Shown piece after piece: positions 35,905 to 44,085 of a stretch of 64,000 nucleotides of DNA. The translations under genes and the position numbers were made by a program. The stretch is from assembly GCF_014695775.1 (NCBI RefSeq), contig NZ_JACJOX010000049.1:62001-126000 (forward strand), read 5' to 3'. Below the pieces are notes generated by a model. That model was given only the letters and a program-made list of their open reading frames with translations, made no database searches and was not told where the DNA came from. This DNA comes from Leptolyngbya sp. FACHB-60. Its GTDB lineage: Bacteria > Cyanobacteriota > Cyanobacteriia > Phormidesmidales > Phormidesmidaceae. Position 1 is the first letter of the stretch, and each line of letters begins with the position of its first letter.

Positions 35905-36579
35905 ATGCCAATGGACAGCGCTATAAACGAAACCCCTTTGTCGGCTCCGGCAGTCTACACCGGGCAATTCGGCGACTACACCATTACCCAGGACGATCGC
36001 CGAGGGGTCGTGCTCTACCGCACGGGTCTGATGGTGGCGGCTCTAGCCTTTGGCCTGGGTACGGTTCTGGCCCTGGGATTCAACCAAAACTCTACCCTGG
36101 TGCAGTCTATCAGCCTGCTCTACACGCTATTTTGGCTGGGCTTGGGGTTGAGCTTAGCTACAATTCACATCTACTTGGTGCCGCTGCACCGAGTGCTCCA
36201 AGGAGTTTGGCTTTTGGGCGGACTGGCGTCGCTGGTGCTTTCCCACGGAATTGATGGCCCTTTAGCTCAAACGGTGGTAGAAACTCCTGCGGTACTTTGG
36301 GGTTTAGGTTTTACTTTCGTAGCGCTGGCCGGTATTTTCTTTAAGGAAGCCTTTTGCTTCGACCGTATAGAGACTAAGCTGCTAACGCCTTTGGTGCCGC
36401 TGCTGCTGCTGGGCCACTTGTTTGGTGTGCTGCCGCTGGAGGCTAAGCAAACCCTGCTAGCGGTCTGGGCAATGTTGTTTTTGGTATTTGCGCTGCGCAA
36501 GGCTGTACAGCCGATTGTGCCTGATATTGGCGATAAATCGGTTTTTGCCTACCTAAAGCAGCAGCGCTCCAATGCCTAA
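35905..36579 (+). CDS. DUF2301 family membrane protein
   Basis: 224 residues with about seven hydrophobic helices (LMVAALAFGLGTVLALGFNQ, SLLYTLFWLGLGLSLATIHI, GLGFTFVALAGIFFKEAFCF). The GQFGDYTITQDDRRGVVLYR N-terminal tag and FFKEAFCFDRIETKLLTPLV match cyanobacterial DUF2301 (COG5413), whose function is unknown. It starts 53 bases after the kinase gene and may be co-transcribed. Confidence 0.75.
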   Translation: MPMDSAINETPLSAPAVYTGQFGDYTITQDDRRGVVLYRTGLMVAALAFGLGTVLALGFNQNSTLVQSISLLYTLFWLGLGLSLATIHIYLVPLHRVLQGVWLLGGLASLVLSHGIDGPLAQTVVETPAVLWGLGFTFVALAGIFFKEAFCFDRIETKLLTPLVPLLLLGHLFGVLPLEAKQTLLAVWAMLFLVFALRKAVQPIVPDIGDKSVFAYLKQQRSNA

Positions 36580-36762
36580 GCCTTAAAGCCTACAGCCCTG
36601 TTTGTAACGCTGGCTTAGGGGTAGAGTGATGACTTCGCCTCGGCATTTACACTGAAGGTATGCCTGTGCGGCCCAGTAGCTCTACGACCTGTTAAGGATA
36701 TTGCGCCTCGGCTGCGAGTAGAGCCGCGTAAAGCATGCGGCATTTTAGAAACAGGAGCCGTC

Positions 36763-37020
36763 TTGAAATCGCGTCGTTGCCAGCTGGAGCCGACGGTTGA
36801 TGAGACTACAGCGGCGCTCTATTCACTGGCAGACTTGGCTTCTCAATTGGCGAACCCGCTGGCTCCGCTTGGCGATCGCGATCGCCAAGCGCTGACAGAG
36901 ATTTTTGATCATGAGCACATGGTCGCCGTTGAAGCCGACATTCTGACTCGCCTTAGCTACCTAGTGCCCGAACCGCCATGGGATATAGAACCTCACGAGT
37001 TCCTACGCGAGTTCTTATAA
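36763..37020 (+). CDS. Small acidic hypothetical protein
   Basis: 85 residues. The start is TTG 36763 with CAGGAG five bases before it. Helical first half (TTAALYSLADLASQLANPLA), then a nearly perfect HIP1-rich stretch coding GDRDRQALTEIFDHEH and an acidic tail EPPWDIEPHEFLREFL. No family recognised and no membrane helix. Confidence 0.5.
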   Translation: MKSRRCQLEPTVDETTAALYSLADLASQLANPLAPLGDRDRQALTEIFDHEHMVAVEADILTRLSYLVPEPPWDIEPHEFLREFL

Positions 37021-37803
37021 CTTCGGTCTAAGTACTAATAGTCATTATGCTGTAGCAAAATGCTGATACAGTTGTACCGGTAAACGTGCGGTTTAAAGCA
37101 TCTCATCTGTGCTGGTGAAACCTGGCGTATAGCGATACTGAGACCGCTACAGCACAAAAAAGTACGTAACCAACAAACTCGTTAGGGCCACGCTTCAAAA
37201 TGGAATGTGACCTAATTAACAAAAACATTATAAATTTGCAATGGCTTCACATACCTGTGAACTAATTTGCTTTCTTTGCCTTTAAATACCTTTAAATAAG
37301 TTTATACTTTTGAAGTTTATCTAAAGCTTTCTTAGATCTCGCCTTCCTTTAAAACAGAAGCAGTTGGCTGTAGATAGACTATGTCTGTGAGTTAGTGTCT
37401 TCCGCCTAACTTACTGCGGTGGACAGCTAAGACTTAGCTTCTACCTTTGTGCTTTCTTAATCAGCTCAGAATTCCGATGCTCTGGCTTGCAAGGTTTTAC
37501 CTCTGAATAAATGTCTAAAAAAACTAATAGCTGCAAGAAACGAATTCCAGTCTGCTAGCTTTGAAAGGGAACTATTGGATTTTTAAAAGGGAACTATTAG
37601 GTTTTTGACGCCGTCCTTATTCTTTGATTCAAGAGTTTAAGAGCTGGCTTAATATCTGCTTGCTGGAGGATGTACTCCTTCTGCACAGACTAGTTGGCTT
37701 GAGTAATTATCTGTTATTTCGAAGATTCTAAAATTGTACGCACAGCGTTTTGTGTGTCTGACCAATTAAAAGTATGGTTGTAACTCTAGCGGATTGAGTA
37801 ATT
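37021..37803. other. 783-bp AT-rich gene-free spacer
   Basis: Distinctly AT-rich compared with its surroundings (T-rich runs such as CCTTTAAATACCTTTAAATAAG near 37280-37302). It contains a direct repeat of 21 bases with two mismatches, AAAGGGAACTATTGGATTTTT at 37564-37584 and 37586-37606. No open frame of note and no RNA gene that I can recognise. It marks the left border of a lower-GC glycosyltransferase gene. Confidence 0.6.
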
Positions 37804-39048
37804 ATGTCTGTCCTAACCCAAGTCCGTTTAGTGATTCTTCAGTATGCTGGTGATTTTCGAGAGGCTTATCACCTACTTACTCAGTCAGGTAAACAGGAAT
37901 ATTTCAGCCATCGATACACTATAGAAAGCTCTATTGGAATAGGTAGCCAGATTGACGAGGTTATTCATGTCTGCTGTCAAACCAGTTCTGAATATAGCGA
38001 ACTTTTAGCGCCTGGCCTTAGAGCTGTAGGTGGTAACCTTGATCCCTATAAAGAGCCAAAACGGCTGTTGGATTTGCTTCAACGGCAAAAACCTACCCAT
38101 CTTGTGGTTCACTTCCCGTTGGCCGCTGCGTTTAAGTGGGCTAAGCAAAATAACGTAAGAGTAATGGGCTTGTTTGCCGATTCCTTTCAAGGCAGCGGGC
38201 TATCGACAAAGCTTCGCAACTTTCGCCTGTCAACCACGTTGAATAACGAAGCTGTTGACTTAGTGGCTAACCATGGTTTGAGCGCGTGTCATTCCCTAAA
38301 ACATATCGGCGTTAAGCCCAGCAAAATTATTCCATGGGATTTTCCTTACGAAATTACTCCTAAAGATTTTGCGCCAAAAAAACTGGGGAAATCAACTATC
38401 GACAATAAAAATATTGTCTATGTCGGCCGCATCGCTCAGGTGAAGGGAGTGAGCGACGCTTTAAACGCCCTAGTGGAGTTAAAGCAGTCTGGTATTACTC
38501 CTAACCTGACCTTAATTGGTAAGGGAGAACTTGATTGGTTTAGAGCTGAAATTAGTCGTCTAGAGTTAGACGAGCAGGTGACGCTGGTAGGTGGCTTATC
38601 TCACGATCAGGTGTTGGCAAAAATGCGTTGGGCTGATGTTGTGCTGGTTCCTAGCCGCCATGCCTATCCTGAGGGTTTGCCGCTGACCATTTACGAAGCT
38701 TTAACCGTTAGAACGCCGCTGATTCTTTCTGACCACCCGATGTTTTTGGGTAAATTCGAACTGGGACGAGATGTGTTGATGTTCCCCGAAAAAGATGTTG
38801 CTGCGCTGGCCTACTGCATCAAAACTCTGCTGACCAATGCAGAGCTGTACCAGACGCTGTCTCTAAGCTCTGCTGCTGCTTGGTCTAGGTTGCAGCTGCC
38901 GGTTAAGTGGCATCAGCTGATCGAACAGTGGATCACCGATACGCCCGAGAGCCGCCGATGGTTGTTTCAGCACAGCCTGGAGCAGTGCTCGTATCAACAG
39001 CAGCAGCTTAGCTCTAGTCGTTTACAGCCCGCTCTGACTAGTTTTTAG
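37804..39048 (+). CDS. GT4-family glycosyltransferase
   Basis: 414 residues. The C-terminal half is a GT-B fold donor domain: NIVYVGRIAQVKGVSDALNA, NLTLIGKGELDWF, VTLVGGLSHDQVLAKMRWAD, then VVLVPSRHAYPEGLPLTIYE with the E-x7-E-type region. The N-terminal half is poorly conserved. Transfers a sugar from a nucleotide donor to an unknown acceptor (capsule, lipid or secondary metabolite). Codon usage is more AT-rich than neighbours and no other polysaccharide gene is near, suggesting horizontal acquisition. Confidence 0.8.
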   Translation: MSVLTQVRLVILQYAGDFREAYHLLTQSGKQEYFSHRYTIESSIGIGSQIDEVIHVCCQTSSEYSELLAPGLRAVGGNLDPYKEPKRLLDLLQRQKPTHLVVHFPLAAAFKWAKQNNVRVMGLFADSFQGSGLSTKLRNFRLSTTLNNEAVDLVANHGLSACHSLKHIGVKPSKIIPWDFPYEITPKDFAPKKLGKSTIDNKNIVYVGRIAQVKGVSDALNALVELKQSGITPNLTLIGKGELDWFRAEISRLELDEQVTLVGGLSHDQVLAKMRWADVVLVPSRHAYPEGLPLTIYEALTVRTPLILSDHPMFLGKFELGRDVLMFPEKDVAALAYCIKTLLTNAELYQTLSLSSAAAWSRLQLPVKWHQLIEQWITDTPESRRWLFQHSLEQCSYQQQQLSSSRLQPALTSF

Positions 39049-39160
39049 CGAGAGCAAATCGACTCCTGTGATGGTGGGGCAGGTATGCCTTTGAGATGGT
39101 CTAGCATTGAAGTGGCTGAATGAATGCTTGCTGCTTCAATGCTCTGTACATCTTTTTAGC

Positions 39161-40540
39161 ATGCCTACTCTTCCTGGCTCTAATACTCCCTTTTGGCAGC
39201 GCGCACCCAGGCTCATTCTGCGGCCGCTAGATTATTTTGAAGACAACTACCGGCGCTACGGGCCGGTGTTTCAGGTGGGGAAGGGACCGCCGCCGTCAGT
39301 CTATGTGGCTGACCCGGCGGTGATTCAGGGTATTTTTCAGGCCGATGCGGCTCAGTTTCACATTCCCTCCCAAAGCGCGGGGAGTGGGCTGACCTTTTTG
39401 CTGGGCGAGCAGTCGTTGCTGCTGCTGGATGGAGAGCGTCACCGCCGTCACCGTCGTTTGCTGATGCCACCATTCCACGGCGATCGCATGCGTGCCTACG
39501 GTGACGTCATCTGCACTCTGACAAAGCAGGCGATCGCCGCCTGGCAGCCGGGTACGGCCTTCAATGTGCGAGCCGCCATGCAGGACATTACCCTGAGGGT
39601 GATCTTAAAAGCCGTGTTTGGTCTGGGTGACGGCGATCGCTACGATCGCCTGCGACAGCTGCTCAGTACATTGCTAGAGGGGTTGGGCACTCCCTTTAGC
39701 GCTTTTTTTATTTTCTTTCCAAGGCTGCAGAAAGATTGGGGGCCAATGAGCCCCTGGGGAAAGTTTGTGCGAATCAAAGCTGAGATTGATGCCCTGATCT
39801 ACGCCGAGATTAGCGATCGCCGCCAGCAGCCCTATTCCAACAGCACTGACATTCTCTCGCTGATGATCAGCGCTCGCGATGCCCAGGGCGAACCCCTCAG
39901 CGACGGCGAACTGCATGACGAGCTGATGACGCTGCTGGTGGCGGGCCATGAAACCACGGCTTCTGCTCTGGCCTGGGCTCTGTACTGGGTGCACTGGGTG
40001 CCCGAGGTGAATGAGCGTCTACACCAAGAGCTAGATGCTGTAGGTCCATCCCCCGACCCTCTGGCTGATGCCAGCCTGTCCTACCTTACCGCCGTCTGCC
40101 AGGAGACCCTGCGCATTTACCCTGTCGCGCCTACCACGGGCATTCGCATCGTCAGTCGGCCGATGACGGTGGCGGGTTACGAATTTCCGGCTGGGTCGGT
40201 GCTGTTTCTCAATGTTTACCTGGTGCACCATCGGGACGATCTTTACCCTGAACCCGATACCTTCAGGCCCGAGCGTTTCTTAGAACGGCAGTATTCGCCC
40301 GCCGAGTATCTTCCCTTTGGGGGCGGCCACCGCAGCTGCATTGGCTCGGCCTTTGCGCTGATGGAAATGAAGCTAGTGCTGGCAACAATTCTGCGCCACT
40401 GGCAGATGGAGTTACCCAAGGAGCTGCGGCGTCCGCTCAAACCCGTGCGCCGTGGCCTCACCCTGGCTCCGCCGGGAAATTTGCAGCTGGTGCCCGTGGC
40501 CCAGCGTGTGGCTCAGCGCCAGGCGCTACCGCTCGGCTAA
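39161..40540 (+). CDS. Cytochrome P450, CYP110-like
   Basis: 459 residues, soluble. All P450 landmarks: I-helix AGHETTASALAW, K-helix ETLRIYPVAP (ExxR), PERF in FRPERFLERQ, and the heme-thiolate loop FGGGHRSCIGSAFA. MPTLPGSNTPFWQR at the N terminus and overall style match cyanobacterial CYP110 enzymes (fatty-acid or terpene/alkane hydroxylases). ATG 39161 is chosen over 39107. Its last 15 bases overlap the 3' end of the convergent MTHFR-like gene. Redox partner is not encoded nearby. Confidence 0.9.
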   Translation: MPTLPGSNTPFWQRAPRLILRPLDYFEDNYRRYGPVFQVGKGPPPSVYVADPAVIQGIFQADAAQFHIPSQSAGSGLTFLLGEQSLLLLDGERHRRHRRLLMPPFHGDRMRAYGDVICTLTKQAIAAWQPGTAFNVRAAMQDITLRVILKAVFGLGDGDRYDRLRQLLSTLLEGLGTPFSAFFIFFPRLQKDWGPMSPWGKFVRIKAEIDALIYAEISDRRQQPYSNSTDILSLMISARDAQGEPLSDGELHDELMTLLVAGHETTASALAWALYWVHWVPEVNERLHQELDAVGPSPDPLADASLSYLTAVCQETLRIYPVAPTTGIRIVSRPMTVAGYEFPAGSVLFLNVYLVHHRDDLYPEPDTFRPERFLERQYSPAEYLPFGGGHRSCIGSAFALMEMKLVLATILRHWQMELPKELRRPLKPVRRGLTLAPPGNLQLVPVAQRVAQRQALPLG

Positions 40541-41449
40541 GGCCGCATCGACTGGAGCTACCCCCCCCTGGTCGAGGATTTGGGGAATTAAATCTTCGCG
40601 GCGCACGGCCATGAGATGCACTCCCTGGCATATCTGGCGGGCGGCCTGCACCTGCTCGGCGGCAATCTGTACTCCTTCCTGTAGGGGGTCGGAGGCAGCA
40701 GCCAGGCGATCGACAATAGTCTGGGGAATGTTGACCCCAGGCACGTTGCGGTTGATGAAATTGGCGTTTTTGGCCGACTTAAGCAGGAAAATTCCGGCGA
40801 GCACGGGGCGATTATAGCCAGACGCCACCTGATCCATAAACTTGGCCAGGCGATCGAAATCCGTGATTAGCTGGCTTTGAAAGAACTGCGCCCCCGCCTT
40901 GACCTTCGTTTCAAAACGGCGCTGCAACCCCGACCAGCTGGTCGATTGCGGATCGATCGCAGCTCCGGCAAACAGATCTAGCGCGCCATCGGTGAGGGGC
41001 TTGTCGTGGCTGTCTACACCAAAGTTGAGTTTTGCCAGCAGTTTGAGCAGCCGCACTGACTCTAGGTCAAACACCGATCGCGCTTCGGGGTGGTCGCCGG
41101 CTTTGACCGGGTCGCCGGTGAGGGCAAGAACGTTGCGCAGCCCAAGGGCGTGGGCTCCCATCAGGTCGGCCTGGAGGGCAATGCGGTTGCGATCGCGGCA
41201 GGCCATTTGGCATACCGCTTCGATCCCCTGCTGCTGGAGCAGCAGCGCCGCGGCCCACGACGACATGCGCATTACCGCTCGGCTGCCGTCGGTGACATTG
41301 ACGGCATGCACTCGACCCTTGAGCATTTGGCCCATGGCCAGCATGTGCTCTGGGTTGCCTCCCTTGGGCGGCATGACCTCTGCCGTCACCAAAAACTGGT
41401 CGGCTTGGGCCGCCGTGCGCAGTCGATAACCCAGGGGTGCAGAAGCCAA
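40526..41449 (-). CDS. Methylenetetrahydrofolate reductase family protein
   Basis: 307 residues, TIM-barrel MetF fold. FLVTAEVMPPKGGNPEHMLA at the N terminus carries the conserved Glu; VHAVNVTDGSRAVMRMSSWA, IEAVCQMACRDRNRIALQAD and LRNVLALTGDPVKAGDHPEA (the flavin/folate region) follow. QFFQSQLITDFDRLAKFM matches the QxxxD folate segment. Probably supplies 5-methyl-THF for methionine synthesis. It is a divergent, shorter type, so another folate-linked role is possible. Confidence 0.82.
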   Translation of the reverse strand: MASAPLGYRLRTAAQADQFLVTAEVMPPKGGNPEHMLAMGQMLKGRVHAVNVTDGSRAVMRMSSWAAALLLQQQGIEAVCQMACRDRNRIALQADLMGAHALGLRNVLALTGDPVKAGDHPEARSVFDLESVRLLKLLAKLNFGVDSHDKPLTDGALDLFAGAAIDPQSTSWSGLQRRFETKVKAGAQFFQSQLITDFDRLAKFMDQVASGYNRPVLAGIFLLKSAKNANFINRNVPGVNIPQTIVDRLAAASDPLQEGVQIAAEQVQAARQICQGVHLMAVRREDLIPQILDQGGVAPVDAALAER

Positions 41450-41510
41450 GCCATCCTCCTTTGGATCTGTACGAATAGGGGTGATTGAATTGATTAGTAT
41501 ATCTTGCCAG

Positions 41511-42521
41511 CTACAGCGGTTTAGAGTAGCCTAGGGCGTCTTTTACCCGAGCCAGGGTAGCGTTGGCGACGTCGCCCGCCTTTTCGCGCCCGGTTCTGAG
41601 AATGCTTTCCAGGTAGGGGCGATCGCCCATCAGCTCGTTAAACCGGGTCTGAATTGGCTCGAGGGCGGCCACCGCCGTGTCGGCTAGCAGTGGCTTGAAC
41701 TGGCCCCAGCCCATCTCTTTGCACTCTGCCGCCACCGCCTCTTTGGTCTGGTTCGATAGCAGCATATACAGGGTCAGCAGGTTGTTGCACTCGGGCCGGG
41801 CTGGGTCATCGAACCACAGCCCCCGCTCGGGGTCGGTTTTAGCCCGCTTAATCTTTTTGACGATCGCATCGGTGGGGTCAGTCAGATCAATGCGGCTCTG
41901 GTCAGAGGGGTCTGACTTCGACATTTTTTTGCTGCCGTCGGTTAGGCTCATCACCCGCGCCCCCTCAGCGCGAATCATCGGTTCGGGCACCTTGAGCACC
42001 GGGTTTTCTTCGCTGCCAAACTGAAAATTGAGCCGGGCTGCAATGTCGCGGGTGAGTTCTAGGTGCTGCTTTTGGTCTTCGCCCACGGGCACTAAGTCAG
42101 GCTCGTAGAGCAAAATGTCGGCGGCTTGCAGCACCGGGTAATCGAGCAGGCCAATGCTGACGTTTTCCCCCTGCTTAATCGCCTTTTCTTTGAACTGAAT
42201 CATGCGCTCTAGCCAGTTGAGCGGGGTGATGCAGTTAAATAACCAGGCTAGTTCTGAGTGGGCCGACAGGTGCGACTGCACAAAGATAGTGGCCTTGTTG
42301 GGGTCAATGCCGCAGGCAATGTAGGTGGCCGCCACTTTATAGGTATCTTCTGCCAACCGTTTGGGGTCGTGGGGCACCGTAATGGCGTGGAGGTCGGCCA
42401 TAAACAAAAAGGCGTCGTATTCTTCTTGCAGGTCAACCCAGTTGCGAATTGCCCCTAGATAGTTGCCCAGGTGTAGGTTGCCCGTTGGCTGAATGCCCGA
42501 AAGAATGCGCTGTTTGGCCAT
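41511..42521 (-). CDS. trpS: Tryptophanyl-tRNA synthetase
   Basis: 336 residues, the normal bacterial length, from ATG 42521 (the open frame extends 55 codons upstream without conservation). Class I motifs: ILSGIQPTGNLHLGNYLGA (HIGH-equivalent) and GSKKMSKSDPSDQSRI (KMSKS). Charges tRNA-Trp. Starts after a 184-bp divergent spacer. Confidence 0.96.
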   Translation of the reverse strand: MAKQRILSGIQPTGNLHLGNYLGAIRNWVDLQEEYDAFLFMADLHAITVPHDPKRLAEDTYKVAATYIACGIDPNKATIFVQSHLSAHSELAWLFNCITPLNWLERMIQFKEKAIKQGENVSIGLLDYPVLQAADILLYEPDLVPVGEDQKQHLELTRDIAARLNFQFGSEENPVLKVPEPMIRAEGARVMSLTDGSKKMSKSDPSDQSRIDLTDPTDAIVKKIKRAKTDPERGLWFDDPARPECNNLLTLYMLLSNQTKEAVAAECKEMGWGQFKPLLADTAVAALEPIQTRFNELMGDRPYLESILRTGREKAGDVANATLARVKDALGYSKPL

Positions 42522-42705
42522 AGGTCTAGGGAGTGTAGCTAACGTAAATGGAATTGGCGTAACGCCAGCGGGCGAACCCCCTATGAATCTACCCCAATCT
42601 CTGCCCGCCGCAGTAGCCAGAAATGAACCAATAGTCAGGCTTTCCTTGTCGAGAAAGGTCAGGTTGCTTAGATTTGTAACAGGCAATCATAAAACCATTA
42701 CTCCT

Positions 42706-43002
42706 ATGACTCTCCCCACCGACCTATCGGCTCGCCTGCAAACCGCCATTGGCCTGGCCAAAGAAGTGCAGCAGCATCCTGAAGCTCATCAGGCTTTTCA
42801 GGAGGTAGTCGGGGACCTCAAAACTGAAAGCCCAGTTGCCGCTGAATTGCTAGAGCAGCTTTGGCAAGAGTATATTGGCACCAAGCGCTCTTCGCTATTT
42901 TGGGAACAGCTGTCGGATGTAGAAAAGAATTTGTCCGATCGCCTCAGCCAGAGCCACATTCAGCTCAAGCAAAACTACCTGAGGCTAATTCAAGAGCAGT
43001 AG
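42706..43002 (+). CDS. Small helical hypothetical protein
   Basis: 98 residues from ATG 42706, fully helical by eye (LSARLQTAIGLAKEVQQHPE, VAAELLEQLWQEYIGTKRSS, SDRLSQSHIQLKQNYLRLIQ). I do not recognise a named family; the pattern is that of conserved small cyanobacterial proteins. The longer frame from 42493 runs into trpS and is not used. Confidence 0.6.
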   Translation: MTLPTDLSARLQTAIGLAKEVQQHPEAHQAFQEVVGDLKTESPVAAELLEQLWQEYIGTKRSSLFWEQLSDVEKNLSDRLSQSHIQLKQNYLRLIQEQ

Positions 43003-43026
43003 AGGCAGAGGGGATTTTTGGTGGAA

Positions 43027-43257
43027 CTAACCGCTCTCGCCCCGGCTGATGCACTCCATGCAGAGGCGGAACAGGACAATTACCAAAGCTACCTCAACGA
43101 CAGCTTGTAGTCCGTCGGGAGCTGCAATTAGACCGACCAGCACTAACCCTGAGCCAACCAGCATCGTCACGATGAGTATTACTTCATCGTCAAACAGCTT
43201 TAGCCCTGCCCAGAGGGTGCCAAAGCCAAGAATCCAAAAGATAAGGTAGGTGTTCAT
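43027..43257 (-). CDS. Small two- to three-helix membrane protein
   Basis: 76 residues: YLIFWILGFGTLWAGLKLF, VILIVTMLVGSGLVLVGLIA and LQAVVEVALVIVLFRLCMEC are three hydrophobic stretches. No family recognised. No convincing Shine-Dalgarno site. Convergent with the preceding gene, 24 bases apart. Confidence 0.5.
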   Translation of the reverse strand: MNTYLIFWILGFGTLWAGLKLFDDEVILIVTMLVGSGLVLVGLIAAPDGLQAVVEVALVIVLFRLCMECISRGESG

Positions 43258-43440
43258 TCAAGCTGCATTGCCAACCGCAACATTGAGGCAGAGGAGCAAC
43301 CCCCATCGTACGTCTTTCAAGGGCGATACCCTTGGTCACAGTATGGGTCAACTGCGATCGCAGCCCTCGTTTATAGCGTGAGCAGGCCCCAAACTTTTGG
43401 GCAACTTTAGGGTGGTAAACCATTAAGGAGCACTACCCAA

Positions 43441-43926
43441 ATGTCGATAAACCGAATTAGCTCTAACCTGTCTGTGACCGACCAGCATGAGGTGATGGAT
43501 TTGATCGCTCAGATCAACCAGAAGCTGTCGTTTTTGATTGATGTGGGGCCGCAGGAGCGGCGATCGATGACGAAGTTAGGAGACCGCAACCGGGCCTTTA
43601 CGCGCAAGGCGCTGGAGATTGCGACACAGACGCCAGACTTTTTGCCGCGATCGTTTGATATTACTGAAATGCGCCGCGATTTGGAGCTGTTTGAGGCGCT
43701 ACAGCCGATGCTGCTGGCGCTGACGCGACTGCGTGAGCTGGTGGATGATACGGCGGTGGCTGCGGGGGATGAGGCCTATCGGGCGGCGCTGGAGGTTTAT
43801 CGCTATGCGAAGGCGAATGGCAGCGTGGCGGGGTTAGATGACTTGATTGATGAGATGGGGCGGCGATTTGCGCAGCAGGGTAGCCGGGCGAAAGCGCAGG
43901 CGACGGAGTCTGCGAAGGCGGGGTAG
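43441..43926 (+). CDS. Conserved hypothetical helical protein
   Basis: 161 residues, all-helical: MSINRISSNLSVTDQHEVMD, IAQINQKLSFLIDVGPQERR, PRSFDITEMRRDLELFEALQ, LLALTRLRELVDDTAVAAGD. Resembles an unnamed family I associate with cyanobacteria and other bacteria; function unknown. AAGGAG precedes the ATG by about 11 bases. Monocistronic, with a strong terminator behind. Confidence 0.65.
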   Translation: MSINRISSNLSVTDQHEVMDLIAQINQKLSFLIDVGPQERRSMTKLGDRNRAFTRKALEIATQTPDFLPRSFDITEMRRDLELFEALQPMLLALTRLRELVDDTAVAAGDEAYRAALEVYRYAKANGSVAGLDDLIDEMGRRFAQQGSRAKAQATESAKAG

Positions 43927-43959
43927 CGATCGAGCACTCTTGAGATGAAACTACTGCAT

Positions 43960-43997
43960 AGGCTGGCTTCGTTAAAACCGAAGCCAGCCTATTTTTT
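43960..43997 (+). terminator. Rho-independent terminator
   Basis: AGGCTGGCTTCG (43960-43971), 7-base loop, CGAAGCCAGCCT (43979-43990), then ATTTTTTT. Perfect 12-bp stem. Confidence 0.96.
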
Positions 43998-44085
43998 TGA
44001 TGCCAACCTACCGTTCTGAGTTCTTAGCCCTGTTTTGCCCCACCTTGCCCTGCGCGCACCCCTGTGAGGAGAGAATGAGGGCGTC

